Source: Polyporus tsugae (taxonomy: Eukaryota; Basidiomycota; Agaricomycetes; Polyporales; Polyporaceae). From it: DNA of 64,000 nt. Under the pieces are notes generated by a model. It searched no databases. It was not told the origin of the DNA and saw only the letters and a list, made by a program, of their open reading frames with translations. Position numbers and translations under genes: made by a program. Location of the stretch: positions 248,001 to 312,000 of the forward strand of contig JAHRBS010000008.1 of the NCBI GenBank assembly GCA_024305745.1, written 5' to 3'. This document shows positions 45,484 through 57,639 of this stretch, piece after piece (positions within the stretch are counted from its first letter, which is position 1; each line of letters begins with the position of its first letter).

Positions 45484-48400
45484 GAGGAGGTTGTCGGAAG
45501 CCAAAACGGGGCAGACAAAAGGGAGGGAAAGCGCGGGGGGATGCGTTATTGTTCTCCGCCTGCTTTAAATGATCCCCTTGCAGCGGACATCAGAGCCTGT
45601 CGACGGACGTCCTGGCCCCGGGAAGCGTCCCATCGCCCCCACATCAGCCCTCTAGCGCCCGCCATCCCTGGGCGCTCTCCGCGCCCTTTCCCAAGACGCC
45701 TGTGCAGCACAGCCCTCCTGCATCGTGATCGCTCTCTTTTCAGACACCAACATCTCTCTCCAACACTTACAACGACTCCAATCCCCTTCCACTAAGCCTT
45801 TGTGCCCGCAAATCCTCGTACTCAGCAAAAACCAACGGAGTCAGGGCATCTCTCGGGGTCTCGCTCGTGGTCACAAGTCAGTAGACGAATTAGTGCTGTC
45901 CCCTTATGTACTGATTTGGAAGTCACTTTGTACTTGCTCTTCCTGGGCCGCACGGATGCGCTGCGAAAGCCTTCGCGAACGTGGCCCCTGTGGGAACACC
46001 GCTTGCCGATTGCGGGCCACTCTCCCCCCTCTGAGGGTGCAATGCCGGCGGGAATGGTCAAGAAAAATGGTAATGACCTTCAGCAAGTACGTACGCACGT
46101 CAACCGACGGAGCGCGGAAACTCATAGGCGGGACGTCGGGTAGACATGTTCCCTGTCGGTGTGCCCGACCCGATGGCCCAGCAGTACTGTTGCATGCGGT
46201 GCCATTCGTTGAGTACGTTCTGTTCGGACGAACCTCACCAGGCCCCGTGCGCACTGATGCAATACCATTCCGACCGAGAACATTTTCTCGTCGGCGGAGA
46301 CGTTGGCAGTCGGCGACATCTTCAAGGGGCCTTCTGCTTACGACGTCGGAGTCGTCTGAGGAGGATATGGTCGCGAGCCCGTACAGTACGTCCCGCCGCG
46401 ATCCACGGTTTGTCGGTTTCTGATAGACTTTATTCCTCACTGTTCTGTCTCCCAAGGTTCAGAGCCTCGATGGATCTCTTTCCCCACGTGGTTCTCAAAC
46501 GGTGTCTAGACTTTACACCCTCGACTACCTCGATATAGGAAGTAGAAACCGACAGGCCCTCCCGCGAGCTGTCTCGTCGTGGAGAACGGTCGTCCTCGAA
46601 TGGCAATCGTTGTCCTTCTCGTCCACCGCCAATATCCTAGTCTCTCCTTAGCGGCGCCTTCCGAGGCGTTGCTCGCTGGTGTTCGATCCAGGGCCTGCCT
46701 CTCCCCAATTCAATTCGAAGGTCACCCCAGTGCTGTTGGCGACCGGAGTGGACTTCCGACGAGATGAATCGGCGACGTTGTTTGTCTGCTTTCGGTGCTT
46801 CTGGGCCTCGATCCAACCTCTCGTTTCTCGTCTTTCTCGCCAGGAGTCCGAATACCTCGCAATCCAAGATGCTGACGAAGGTGAAACTGCCTGCCCCAAC
46901 ATTCCTTCTGATCTGCAATTCCGCCGGATCTTCCGTGCAATACTTAGGTGCGAGTCGTCCCTGGGTTTTAGAACGCCACTTTGCATGGTCGTCGACGTTT
47001 AGCGCTTTGGCTCTCCGCCCATGCATGATCTACTCGCCAACTTCAGGGCTTATGTATGGCAACACGGACCTTAACTCCCACTCGTGCCGCCCCTTGGTTA
47101 CACCACGCCACCGAAGGCGACAGTCTTGGCTTATGTTCCTCTCTACCCCGACCCATATACTTACCGACTTCGTCCCCGTTTCGCCCGGAGCCGCGTAATT
47201 GTCTCAGTGCGCCGTAGCTACTCTGTACTGTCCACCAGAGTTGCGTGCTACAACGATGGAATTCAAAGCGTACATCATGATTAGTGGCCCGGGCGTGATA
47301 CCTACCCACTGCGAGCGACGACTCCAGCTCAGTCAACTCCTGAGGGTATCTGCTGGGTACGAACAGTATGTGAGGACATGCATGTCATGGTGCATGAGCA
47401 TTCAATCAAAATGCGCGCTCTCGAGGCAATACTGAATGTGTTACTTACACAGTGTGGTTCGTTGTGCACGGACGGTGCTGTGCAGCGGCGGATCCGCTCT
47501 GCAGGCACACAGGCTCACAGGCTCGCCGCCTCGTGGCTAGCCGGTGCCCCTTGACCGCCCATGGCTGGCATTCTCCTTCCCATCGTCAACGCAATGTCTG
47601 ATATGAGCGGTGGCGACCTTGGATGGCGGTGTTCTCGGTGCTCCGTGCACCGTTCGAATTCCTGTTCCTTCAATATGCATCTGTCCGGAAGTGGTCACCA
47701 ACACCCGCGGATATGGATTTTTCCTCCACCCGCCGTCTCTCCGATCCGAGGGTCGCCCTCAGTCACGGTCATCTCTACGTCGACGTCGTTTTCATTGGTG
47801 TGTCATAAACCGTCACCCGCGCACCGGAGCACCGCCAGTGCCTTTGCTTTGGAAGCTACTAGGTGGTGATTGAGAGGTGTCGATATCCACGGTCTCATGC
47901 GGGCGCGCTCGCGGCCAACTCGAGGGTCAGGCTCAGTGCGCTGTTGGGGGATTGGTTCTGTTTTGTTTGTTGCACCATTGGGGGCCCGGCAGCACCAGTA
48001 GTAAGTAAGTAGGCTGTTATTTCGCACCACCTAAGTTGTCATCCCCTCGCCGGGACTGCCGTTTCAGCAGCTTCCATCCAATAACGATTTTCTAGTATGC
48101 ACATACACACGCTGACTCAAATTTAAAGCGATCGACATCGTGGCGTCCCCAAGCGCGGGCTTCTCCCAACAAAGTCAGACCTCTGCTTACAGCCTCAGTC
48201 CGCGCGGACACCTCAGACTTCAAGCTTCAAGTTCGGGCTCAGCGCTCAGGGCCCAACTTCCTCGACGAAAGGCTCGCGCGCCGCCGTTGAGACTTCGTAT
48301 CCTCGACCACCGTGACCGACACTCGCTCTGGCTCTGGCTCGGGATCCGATGCCCTCTGCGGCCGCGACGACTTGAAGCCTGAGAGCGGCGTCACCTCACC

Positions 48401-48554
48401 CAGTCCTGCTCCGCCCTCCGGAGTGACGGATCCGGATAGACTCGGACGCGCGAGTCGGGACCGTCCTTGTGCGCCGGCAAGTCATCGACTTGGATCATCC
48501 AGCCGTCCTCGTCGAAGGAGTCCTCGGAGCCGTCCGACTCCCCGGGGAGACCCA
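45484..48554. other. Gene-poor stretch, possible gene remnants
   Basis: No intact gene. On plus at about 46505-46640 a frame reads LDYLDIGSRNRQALPRAVSS followed by WRTVVLEWQ, faintly like an F-box-region helix. A second open piece at 46680-46990 (including LVSRLSRQESEYLAIQDADE) has coding-like composition. The two are separated by a stop and I could not join them. The 48050-48150 part resembles 50060-50160, the downstream flank of the DUF6533 gene, so the duplication of that gene reaches here. Confidence 0.45.
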
Positions 48555-49600
48555 CTACTGAAGGGGCCACCGTGACCGTGACCGTGACCGCCGCCTCGCC
48601 GTTTTATTCACGGACTGGAGGTGGAGGAGGAAGCGCGAGATGAGGATCGTCGTGATCCTGCGTCGGGGAGGAGTCAGCGGCGAGAGCGGTGGAGGCAGCG
48701 GCGAGGCGACGAGGAAGACTCGAGAGGAGGTGCACGTACGGTCCGATGAACTGCACCACGGCGTGGATGACGTTTTGAGTGCGGATTTGACCTGCAGAGG
48801 GGGGGCGTTCCCTGCATATTCCAATCTGTGAACAGAACGAGAAAGAGGTGCTTACGGGAGTCATCGATCCTGCGATGTTAGCAACGTTAAGGAGCAGTAG
48901 CACACTTCAAGTTGGCGAAGTGTCAATGGAGTTCGCGCGTACCAAGCCAACGCGACTCACATAAAATATATTGTAACTGTGGCGGGTTTGGTCAGTTGTG
49001 CGGTGGTTGTTCTACGGACGATGCACATACCGTCTCGTAGCAGTACAGCGACGAACCCGTTCATGATATACCGAAATATGCCGCCCCTGTGGAGGTTCAC
49101 CCAGGTTATACAAAAGAGTAAGCAATCCCCGGCGATCAGGCATGTCCGAGAAGTAATCGTAACTGGCAGACGGTCAGTCCAGCTTCCTCAAAGAGTAGGT
49201 ATGAGGAATGAGAAGCGCACGTCTGAAATTAATATGAATCGGTGTCGAACATGGATGAAGGAACGATAAGAGGTACAATTTCGAAAGGTCCGAGGAAATA
49301 TGCTCGGTCGCGATGCATTCCAGGTATCCATACAGCGGAATCTGAACGATAACAGTGGCTTGTCCGATTGATGACTGGGCTGTCCGGACTAGCATGAGTG
49401 GGAAGATTTATCGTCAAAACAAGAAATGCGAATGCCATGAGAGAATATGGGTGGCTGGCTGGCTGGAAGAGCTTCCGTGCAAGACGTTGAAGGCCTGCCA
49501 CTGGCCAGCGAGCGCGATTGTGCTGGTCGCCCACCAGAGCAGGCCATGCATGTGCGAACCAAATCCGAGTCTGCCGAGACCAAAATACACATGACGTTGG
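48555..49600 (-). pseudogene. DUF6533-type membrane protein, decayed paralogue
   Basis: A partial copy of the gene at 50215-52133, same strand. Matching exons can be placed: ISSDLSKL ending at 49277, a 2-nt exon at 49221-49222, 49162-49031 (TSRTCLIAGDCLLLCITW, then VAVLLRDG), 48976-48961, 48904-48856 (VLLLLNVANIAGSM) and the last exon with TTILISRFLLHLQS. The last exon runs into Arg/Ser repeats and stops at 48555, without the long acidic tail of the intact gene. The first exons, with the VVYEYFITL helix, are missing, and the segment before ISSDLSKL is only weakly alignable (SLMAFAFLVLTINLP). I read it as a truncated, probably non-functional duplicate, though part could still be transcribed. 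Confidence 0.6.
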
Positions 49601-50214
49601 TGCAGGCTGCATATCGGAACAATCGCGAGTGTACCGGGGTTTCCTTGTGCGCGTTATTTGAGGTTCTATTTGTGAGTAAAGTTTTCAAGACGGATGGCAG
49701 GCAGGTAGTAAAATGACCGGTACCGCCATATCGATGACTTGACCCTGGCTGCGTCTCTAACGCTGATCCTGGAGGTGTTGCAGGCCACGTTTCGCGAGGT
49801 GTTCGAGGTCACTGGTACCGACAAGCGGCGGGAGACATCCGAGACCGAGTCCACTGGCGAGTGTGCACCCTTCAAGCTTTCGCTCTTGAATCGACGACGA
49901 CAGGGAGAGGGCGCTTATGCACCGCCCCTGTCGAATCGTGCTCACTTGGAATGTAGCCAACTTTCGGAGGCCTTCACTATTAGCACTGACAAGATGCGCT
50001 GTTGGGAGGTTTCTATGTTTGTTCCCCACCATTATCCATGTCATCTTGACATCCGCTCACCATTAATCATATTCAAGGCTTCCATCCATCAACGACTTTG
50101 TACTTGTACACACGCTAAGTTAAAGGCGGTCGACATGGCATCCCCAAGCGGCGAACTTCTCTCCCGTCAACCTCCAACCTTCTCCATGATACAAGCGCGT
50201 CCCGCACGGACCCA
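49601..50214. other. Spacer between DUF6533 copies
   Basis: It includes the 3' flank of the intact gene. The expected first exons of the downstream paralogue are not found here. No other gene is seen. Confidence 0.5.
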
Positions 50215-52133
50215 TCAGACTTCAGGCTCGCCCAGCGACGGAGTGCTCGCGCGCCGCCGTCGGGCCACCGTTTCTTCGACCACCGACAATCGCTCTGGGT
50301 CCGATGTCCTCTGCGGCGAAGACAGCGGCGTCATCTCCATCTCCATCTCCAGCCTCGGTCCCCCCTCCGAGTCGACGCCCGAATCTGGGCCGCCCTTGTC
50401 CATGCCGCTCGCAGTCGAATCGCCGACTCGGATCGTGAGATCTAGGCTGCCCTCGTCCTCGTCCTCGTCGAAGAAGTCTGGATCCTTGTAGCCGCCCTCC
50501 CCGAGCCCGATATCGATCGACGACCCGAGGGAGCCGATCACGCGCTCGAAGACGAGCGCGCCGGGGTCGTGGATCGTGAGCGATGTCGTGCCCTGGGGGT
50601 TGCTCGCCTTGCGTTTCGCGGACTGGAGGTCCAGGAGGAAGCGCGAGATGAGGATGGTCGTCATCCTGCGCCGTGGTGGAGTTAGCTGGAGCGGCGGCGG
50701 GCGAGACGATGGGTGAGAGGGGTGCTTACGGTTCCGAGAACTGCGTCACGTAGCTGACGTTCTGGACTGCGTATTCGACCTGAGCAAAAGGAGGGATGGA
50801 TGGTCACTTCTCCAGGTAAGGTGAGGGGTGCGAGATGAGGAGAGGCGCTTACGGAGAGCATGGACAATGTCAGGTGTAGGGTGTTGAGGAGGAGTAGCAC
50901 GCTTCGTGAAGTGTCAGTGGAGTCGAGCCGGCGGATATGGTCCAGACCTCTCGCAACTCACACGAAGTATATTGTGCCTGTGCCGGGGCTTCGTCAGTCG
51001 TGCGGCGGTCATTCTGAGGGCGACGCACATACCGTCTAGCAGTAGCACGGCGATGAATCTGTTCATCTCGAGCGAATGCCGAAGGCCGCCTCTCTTGTAG
51101 AGATTCGCCCAGGTTATGCAAACGAGGATGAGATCGGCGGCGATCAAGCATGTTCGAGAGATAATCGTAACTGGGCAGTATATCAGTTCAATCCGAAGGG
51201 ATGTGGCATCAGACGGATGAGACAGCCTACGTCTGAAAGTACTCTGAATCAGCGTTGAACATGGGTGGAGTACTTAACGAAACGGGGAGACGTACGATTT
51301 CGAAAGGTCAGACGAAACATTATCGTTCGCGACGCATCCGGTCAGCGGGTCGATAACACCTGTCAGTCCTTTTGCAAAATGAGTCTGTTCCACAATGTTA
51401 GGTGTGGATCTCGCTGTGCTGGTACAAGGACGCACGAAATTGATGGGAATGGGTACGATAGACAGGCAGAAGACGAAGGTCGCCAATGGATAACTCCGAG
51501 TCAGCGCAAGTGCTCGGAGTGTGGAGAAGACTGCATGGCTGGCTCGTTATTCGGGATTGATCATGGCGGAAGCGGGCGGCACTCACCGGCCCAGGGCAGA
51601 TACTGCATGATGTCAATGACCTTATTCGCTTTCAACTCCCCAGGGCAACTGTAATAACAGACTTATTACCGAGTCTCCGTGTGTAAGTCAAGATAGAGGG
51701 ATACCTCTTGTAACAAGATCGAGTATGAGCTTGGCGATGAATACACACAAGTTCCGAGAATTCTACACACCTGGGCGGATATGTGGGCATTGCTTGCCAG
51801 CCCGTAGATATTGACGGCAAGACTGAGATATCTGTTGACATAGAACAGGATCGCTGCACCCGTCCACTTTCCCTTCCAGAACAGCTGTACTTCGCGCCCG
51901 AGGGTTATGAAGTATTCGTATACGACCAAGCCTAGATGCGAGAGAAGGTTAATATGATTCGTATGATCTTTGGAAGAATACGATACCAGATCCAGCGTTC
52001 GAGCAGTAATTTGAGATCTGACTAAACACAGAACAAGACATGTCAGTACGGGAAAGGACGCGTCGAACACTGAAGACACACACCGGGTGAAAATTTTCCC
52101 AACAATAGCAGCGATGTCAGCTTGGGAGGACAT
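50215..52133 (-). CDS. DUF6533-domain multi-pass membrane protein
   Basis: A mushroom-specific membrane protein family of unknown function. Twelve exons on minus (52133-52084, 52021-51987, 51931-51769, 51648-51587, 51530-51436, 51384-51296, 51231-51232, 51170-51033, 50977-50962, 50901-50853, 50779-50730, 50665-50215) give 399 residues. The DUF6533 signature is ISNYCSNAGSGLVVYEYFIT and LFWKGKWTGAAILFYVNRY. Further hydrophobic helices are MQYLPWAVFSTLRAL, LATFVFCLSIVPIPINF, TCLIAADLILVCITWANL and VLLLLNTLHLTLSML, about seven in all. After TTILISRFLLDLQS comes a 130-residue acidic, Ser-rich cytoplasmic-type tail. Exon 7 must be 2 nt long (AC) to keep phase, between introns of 63 and 60 nt; the paralogue shows the same. 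All joins are GT-AG. Confidence 0.8.
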
Positions 52134-53629
52134 GGCGGAATACGTATGTCCCACTCGAAACGAGAGGGGAGGTAGCGAGGTCCGACGGCAGAACGCGTCC
52201 GCCACTACAACTTTATGAGCATTCGATCGGACAGGCCGGTGGCATGACCGGGAACCTTCCTGTCACCGGAGAATGCAATGCAAATGCCGGTGAGTGCGGG
52301 CCCGAAATTTACTAAAGTTCATGCTAGTCGCCCACCAGAGACGCTATGTCTACATAAGCATATCTGGCAGGCCCGAAGAAGGTGTGACGTAGGAGAGACT
52401 TCGGCGCAGGCACCGCAGATTGAAGTGAACGTTCCTGTGATGAAGTATTTGAGGATTTTAATGATGAGTACGGTTCTCAAGATCCAGCCGAGCCTCCATG
52501 AGAAGGTAAAATGTCCGAGAGCACCGTAAGTTCCTCGGATACAGTCGTTGGACGGATGGATGCGGTTTTGACATATGTGTGCCACTTCGAATTCATTCCG
52601 GTAGTTTCGGAGGGCGATGGTGTCAGTGTTCCTGGTTGTGGCCGTTCATTCATTCATTCATGGCATAGGGTTAGATATAGAGACTCCGGTGATGATAGGG
52701 TTACCGAACATGCGTGAAGACCTTCCACGCGTCCCCCGGCGAAGACCCATTTTCTGCAAACGCAGGGATCGGCTGTTCAGAACAGAGGGGCAGGGTAAAG
52801 CCATGGTGTCGAACATAGGGAGCCAAAATGGAGTGAATCATGTCGACATCGATCTACAAAGGACACGACTGCATTGAAATGCATGAAAAGTACTTGCTTA
52901 CCGAGGGTTGTGAGGAGTGCGACCTCCGGAAATCGCAATGTGGAGCCACGGCGGCAGCGTGACACCACTGCAGAGAAAGATGTGCTCATCCGCTCGTCGT
53001 AGTACTTGGATGGAGAGTGTGCGGAGAGGTGCGGAGGGTGGGATGGCTCGAGGCGATCAGTGATGGGAACAGACAGATCTCCTCCCGATCCCTACAACCT
53101 ACAAATTTGGTGGTCTCGCCATTCATCCAAAGCGCCATCCTTCGCTATCTCACCACAGCCTCATGTTCTTACAGTACTACATATGTAGAGAATGCGGCCT
53201 GTAACATCGACAGAAACAACCAGCGTCTGGCACCCGGGGTCCATCGCCTAGGACGACTTTAGGCAACGAACGTGTACAACGTCGGATAAGCAGGCGTCGA
53301 GCGGTCTTCGGAGGAGGTATGGTGTCTTACAACTAGGCAAGAACGATCCGACTCACCTCCTCACTGACAGCCAGATCCTTGCTTCAAATTTGGCGATGAG
53401 CGTGGCGAGTGCGCAATGATGCCTTCGAATTGCGCCAACTCCATTGCCGCTTGCCCGCCATCAGGGTTCAACGTAACTATCTGCGCTTCTTATGGGCCCG
53501 GCAGCAGAATTCACTCCACGCTATCGCACCGGGCCTCTTAAAGTTCGACCGCTCTTGGTTGAATTATCTCTTCCCTTCCTCCCTCCCCTCGCCGTCCTCG
53601 ACCACCGGCTCTTTGGGCTTTTCCTCCAT
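52134..53629. other. Intergenic region; start of duplicated block
   Basis: No gene is recognised between 52134 and 53116. From about 53117 the sequence matches the DNA upstream of the second transporter (57148 onward), for example ATTCATCC followed shortly by ATCCTTCGCTATCTC, and continues as the duplicated promoter to 53629. A short CATT repeat lies near 52648. Confidence 0.55.
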
Positions 53630-56338
53630 ATGTCATCCATTCTCAAGTTTCTACCGACGTCGAGGCGACAGGAGAGCTCAGATGACGCGGCGTCCGCGAT
53701 ACCCGGAGAGCAGGTGGATGTGAAGGGAGAGAAGTCCGGAGATAGCGAATCGGAGGAGCTCCCAGAGGGTGATCTCAACCCTGGCGGGCTCTCGCTGGAG
53801 GAAGGTGCGTCCTGTGCTTGCGTTTTTGTGATGTTCTGTGGATGCTCATATGACCGTGTCAGATGCGGCCGGTGGGATGGGCCGGCATCTGGGGGTCTTC
53901 AGTTGCACCCTCCTCATGTAAGTTCGCTCGTAGTTTGCGGGTGTATGCGCAGGTTCCCATTCCTCTCCCTATAGCGTCGGCCGGATCATCGGGACGGGTA
54001 TCTTCTCCACCCCTTCCTCTATCTTGGGATCCGTAGGATCGGTCGGCGCGTCCTTCATGCTCTGGGTCGCCGGCTTCATCCTATCCTTCTGCGGTCTATT
54101 CATCTGGCTTGAGTTTGGAACCATGATACCCCGCTCTGGAGGAGAGAAGGTCTACCTCGAGGCCGTGTACAAGAAACCGAAGTATCTTGTCACCGTTATC
54201 TTCGCCGCCAATGCTATTCTCCTCGGTTTCACGGCGTCTGGTTGCATTGTGAGTTCCTGCCGGATTTTGACAGTCGGAAGAACGCCCATTAACATACCAC
54301 ATACTTCCACTTAGGTATTCGCACAGAAGTGGGTCACATCGTCTGATAGCATTCATGCGCGTACAGGATTGAATTTTGGGGCAGTATCCTTGTCACCGCA
54401 GGTCACACGGCGGACCGATGGGTGACGCGTGGAATCGCCCTCGGAGGTCAGCCGCACCCATTTCTCTCTTGCAAAGGTGACAGAATTGTTGACGTGCTTC
54501 AAACAGTTATCGCGTTCGTCACCCTGCTCCACGGCCTCACCCCGAGGCTCGGCGTTTGGGTCATGAACGTAGGTGGTCGAGAGACGGTTCTTGCGGTTCG
54601 CGCCGTTGATTTTCATTTTCGTCTTCCCTCAGGGTCTGAGCGTCTTCAAGATCGGCATCCTCGTCTTCATCGTCGTCACCGGCTGGGCTGTCCTGGCCGG
54701 GCACACCTCCGTCCAGGACCCGCACGCGAACTTCCGCGACGCGTTCGCCGGGAGCTCGCACAGCAGCAACGACGTGCGCGTTCTTTCATGCGGGACTGCC
54801 GGGCGTTAGGTCGATGCTGATGTTGGTATGGACTGCAGTACGCGACGGCGATGTTCAAAGTCCTGAACGCGTACGCGGGCTGGTCGAACGTGAACTACGT
54901 GCTGAACAACGTCAAGAACCCTGTCCGGACGCTGAAGATCGCCGGCCCGCTCGGCCTGAGCATCTGCGCGGTGCTCTACCTCCTTGCGAACGTCTCCTAC
55001 TTCGCGTAAGTGCCGGTTTCTCTCGCCTCAATGCCCGATTGGTTAGGGGAGACGGCTGACGTACGGAACGCGACGCAGGGCTGCTACGAAGGATGAGATC
55101 AGGAAATCGGGTGTTACCGTTGCCAGTTTGTTCTTCTTGAAAGTGTTCGGGCCGACGGCGCAGAAGGCGTTGACGGTGTTCGTTGCCCTGAGGTAAGCTA
55201 AGCTACTCCAGTTGATTCCATCAGATGTACGCGGCTGACACTCGTCACAGTGCCCTTGGGTGAGTCGTTTCGGAGAGACTGGACCTGGAAATAAAAACTA
55301 ACAACGTTTCCCTGGCGCTCGCGGCATATTCTAGAGTATGTTTCCCTACGCTTACGACCGAATTCGCACTAACCTTGAGACCCATAGAATGTCGTCACAG
55401 TGGTAAGTACCCAACTGCCTCTGGAGGTCGTAATGCAAATTAACTGTGCTGTAGACCTTCGCCGCCTCCCGTGTTAATCAAGAGCTCGCGAAAGAGGGTA
55501 TCCCCCTGCCCTTTGGTAGCAAGTTCTGGGCGTCGAACTGGCCTACCGGCAAATCGCCCCTCCCTGGTTTGATCGTTCACTTGATCCCTTCCGTACGTTC
55601 TATGCCTAAATCCTACCTGCTTTCCTGTTGAGTCTTACCAGAAGTGCAGGTAATCATCATCCTTGGTCCCCCGCCTGCGGTCGCATATCCCTTCATCCTC
55701 GATGTGGAGGGCTACCCAGGGCAGATCATCAACTTCTTCATCGTCATTGGCCTCTTCTGGCTCCGGTACCACAAGCCCAACACCCCGCGTCCCTTCAAAG
55801 GTTCCTCCTTCCTCCCGTTTCCCGGAATACTTCAGGTACTGAACCTTGCTGCCACAGTCTGGTTGCCTGTCGCCGTGTTCTTTTTGGCGGCGTCTGTCTT
55901 CCGTACGTCGTCGCTTTCGACCTCGCTTCTCACATCACTCCGTCCGAGTCTGACCTTGCCTCTACAGTGCTCGTCGCCCCCTTCCTCAGGCCCGCAAACC
56001 GCGTCGGCGATACCCCTCCTCTGCCTTACTACCTGTATGCTGCCCTCCTCCTCCTCGAATCGCCCCTCTTGTTTCTCACCTCCCACTCCACTACTTAGGT
56101 ACTGTCTCGTCGGCATCGCGATCATGGTCGCCGGCGTCCTCTACTGGGCGCTCTGGCGCGTCGTGCCGCGATGGTTCGGCTACGACTTCGTGCCGCGCAA
56201 GGAGAAGCTCAGCGACGGCACCGTCGTCACCGTGGTACGTCTCTCGTCCGGCCCCCTCATCGCCCTCGGAATAGCGTTTGTACTGACTGTGGGGTTCGTT
56301 CCTCAACTCTGCAGTTTTCGACGACAAGGCTAGACTAG
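53630..56338 (+). CDS. LAT-type amino-acid permease (methionine-permease-like), copy 1
   Basis: A plasma-membrane amino-acid importer of the APC superfamily, about 12 membrane spans. Eighteen exons give 549 residues: 53630-53804, 53863-53917, 53975-54248, 54315-54328, 54385-54446, 54507-54568, 54633-54773, 54839-55005, 55079-55192, 55251-55259, 55335, 55388-55402, 55455-55592, 55650-55800, 55858-55902, 55968-56034, 56099-56234, 56315-56338. Residues 1-58 are a charged cytosolic tail. The first helix has the substrate motif GRIIGTGIFSTP (LAT consensus G-x-x-I-G-S-G-I-F). Later landmarks are WLEFGTMIPRSGGEKVYLEA, YAGWSNVNYVLNNVKNP, SRVNQELAKEG and FWLRYHKPNTPRPFK. Exon 11 is a single A that completes a Gly codon; without it the frame fails. 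Family members import methionine or other neutral amino acids; the exact substrate is inference. Confidence 0.92.
55335..55335 (+). other. Single-nucleotide exon of LAT copy 1
   Basis: The base A lies between a 75-nt intron (55260-55334, GTGAGT to TTCTAG) and a 52-nt intron (55336-55387, GTATGT to CCATAG). It joins the GG of the preceding 9-nt exon to give GGA, followed by AATGTCGTC. Skipping it shifts all downstream exons out of frame. Confidence 0.8.
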
Positions 56339-56874
56339 AGGTGGGGACTCGGACTCCCCCTGTCGGACTCACGCCACTCACTCGCTAACTCTAACTTATT
56401 ATTGAGTTGAACATACGCTTGGTTAATTGTCGTGTGGTTGTTGTACACAGGGTTACAGTAATTGTTGTCTAACGTTTGTTTTGCGTACGGAATGTCATTA
56501 TGCAGGCTCGTATCATGATGCTCTTGGGGATTGGACGGCTTGGGCAATCGGGCGGGCGCCTTCTGTGTCTTCCGTAGCCAAATTTCTGGTACGACAATTG
56601 AACGAGAGTTGACGGGGACACGGATGGGACATTGTATGTTCAACTTGGAAATTATTGAAGTGCACCATGACGCTCGGCTTCACCCTATCGTGCGACAGAG
56701 GCAGGCGCTAACATGTCCGTCTTGTTCAACCGTTTTTGGTTTTGCAACGTAACTTCGTTCAACCGTCCAACCGTCCACACGAGAGCAAAGAATATTGCTC
56801 GCAACCGAGCCCAACACAAGTATATCATCCCTTAGCGTTATTAGATGTCACTAATGAGCTTTTTAAAATGCAGA
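56339..56874. other. Spacer between LAT copy 1 and truncated F-box
   Basis: It holds the 3' flank of copy 1 and a divergent version of the F-box promoter; a stretch with AAGAATATTGCTCG near 56796 resembles the equivalent DNA at about 60795. No other gene is seen. Confidence 0.55.
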
Positions 56875-57147
56875 ATGGCGGTCGCGAGACTAAACACGGA
56901 CGGATGAGCATATCCTGCGAATTTCTACAGAGGTCTACGATCACACTGCTCCCTTTCCCGGCCCTCGCCCTCATTCGCTCGGCCTTACATCCTATCGCGA
57001 TCCTACGGTTTCTTTCCACATATCTCACTGGGAGTGCCTCAATCCGCCGATTCCGTTCCTTGTGTTCGCCGATCTTGTCAGGGCGGGCGGGACACATCCG
57101 TGCGCTGCCCGGGCTGTCGACTTTGGATGGCCTCGCACTCGCCACAT
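56875..57147 (+). pseudogene. Truncated F-box gene, copy 1
   Basis: This is the 5' part of the gene at 60869. It starts with the same ATG context (ATGCAGAATGGC) and MAVARLN, then hits a stop within 11 codons after frame changes. DNA similarity to the intact copy continues through ATCCTATCGCGATCC and GGGAGTGCCTCAATCC to about 57115. The sequence then switches to the flank of the second transporter. It is a by-product of the tandem duplication and should not encode a protein. Confidence 0.8.
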
Positions 57148-57639
57148 TGCACCATTCATCCGCAGCGCTATCCTTCGCTATCTCTACTACAGGCCGACCT
57201 CATATCCCTGGTAAAAATTAGCCCAAAGCATCGACAGACAGGAGCAAGAAGCGTCACTTAAGGCCAATAGCCGGGGACGACTTTATGCGCGAACGCAGCA
57301 TCTGATAAGTCGTCAGGCGGTCTTCGGAGGTACGGTGTACAACGGGAAAGAACGATCCCACTCACGCACTGGCTGCCGGATCCTTGCTTCAAAATGGGCG
57401 ATAAGCGTGTCGTGTACGTGATGACGCCCGCGAATTGCGACAACGCCTTTTCCTTTTTCCCCCCGCACGGTGTGTAACGTTCGACCGTTCAACGCGGCTA
57501 TCGCTACTTCTTATAGGCCCTCCATGCTATCGTATAGGGCCTTCTCGACTGCCTTCGGTCGAGTTCTCTCTGTCTTCCCCTTCCTCTCCTCGTCGCCGTT
57601 GTCGTCCTTGACCATTGGCTCTAAGGCGCTCTACACGAC
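57148..57639. other. Duplicated upstream region of LAT copy 2
   Basis: It aligns with about 53117-53629 (shared GATCCTTGCTTCAAA and GCGGTCTTCGGAGG). It begins at the duplication junction and should contain the promoter of copy 2. Confidence 0.6.

Noticed and set aside
45541..46460. Possible gene between the second HMG-box promoter and 46.5 kb
   Set aside because: Frames overlap in several registers with no motif or consistent splice structure.
46680..46705. GTGTTCGATCC resembling a tRNA T-arm
   Set aside because: No acceptor stem, D-arm or anticodon arm can be folded around it.
55336..55387. Treating both LAT introns as one long intron without the 1-nt exon
   Set aside because: It shifts the frame of all downstream exons in both copies, whereas including the A gives an uninterrupted family-like protein.
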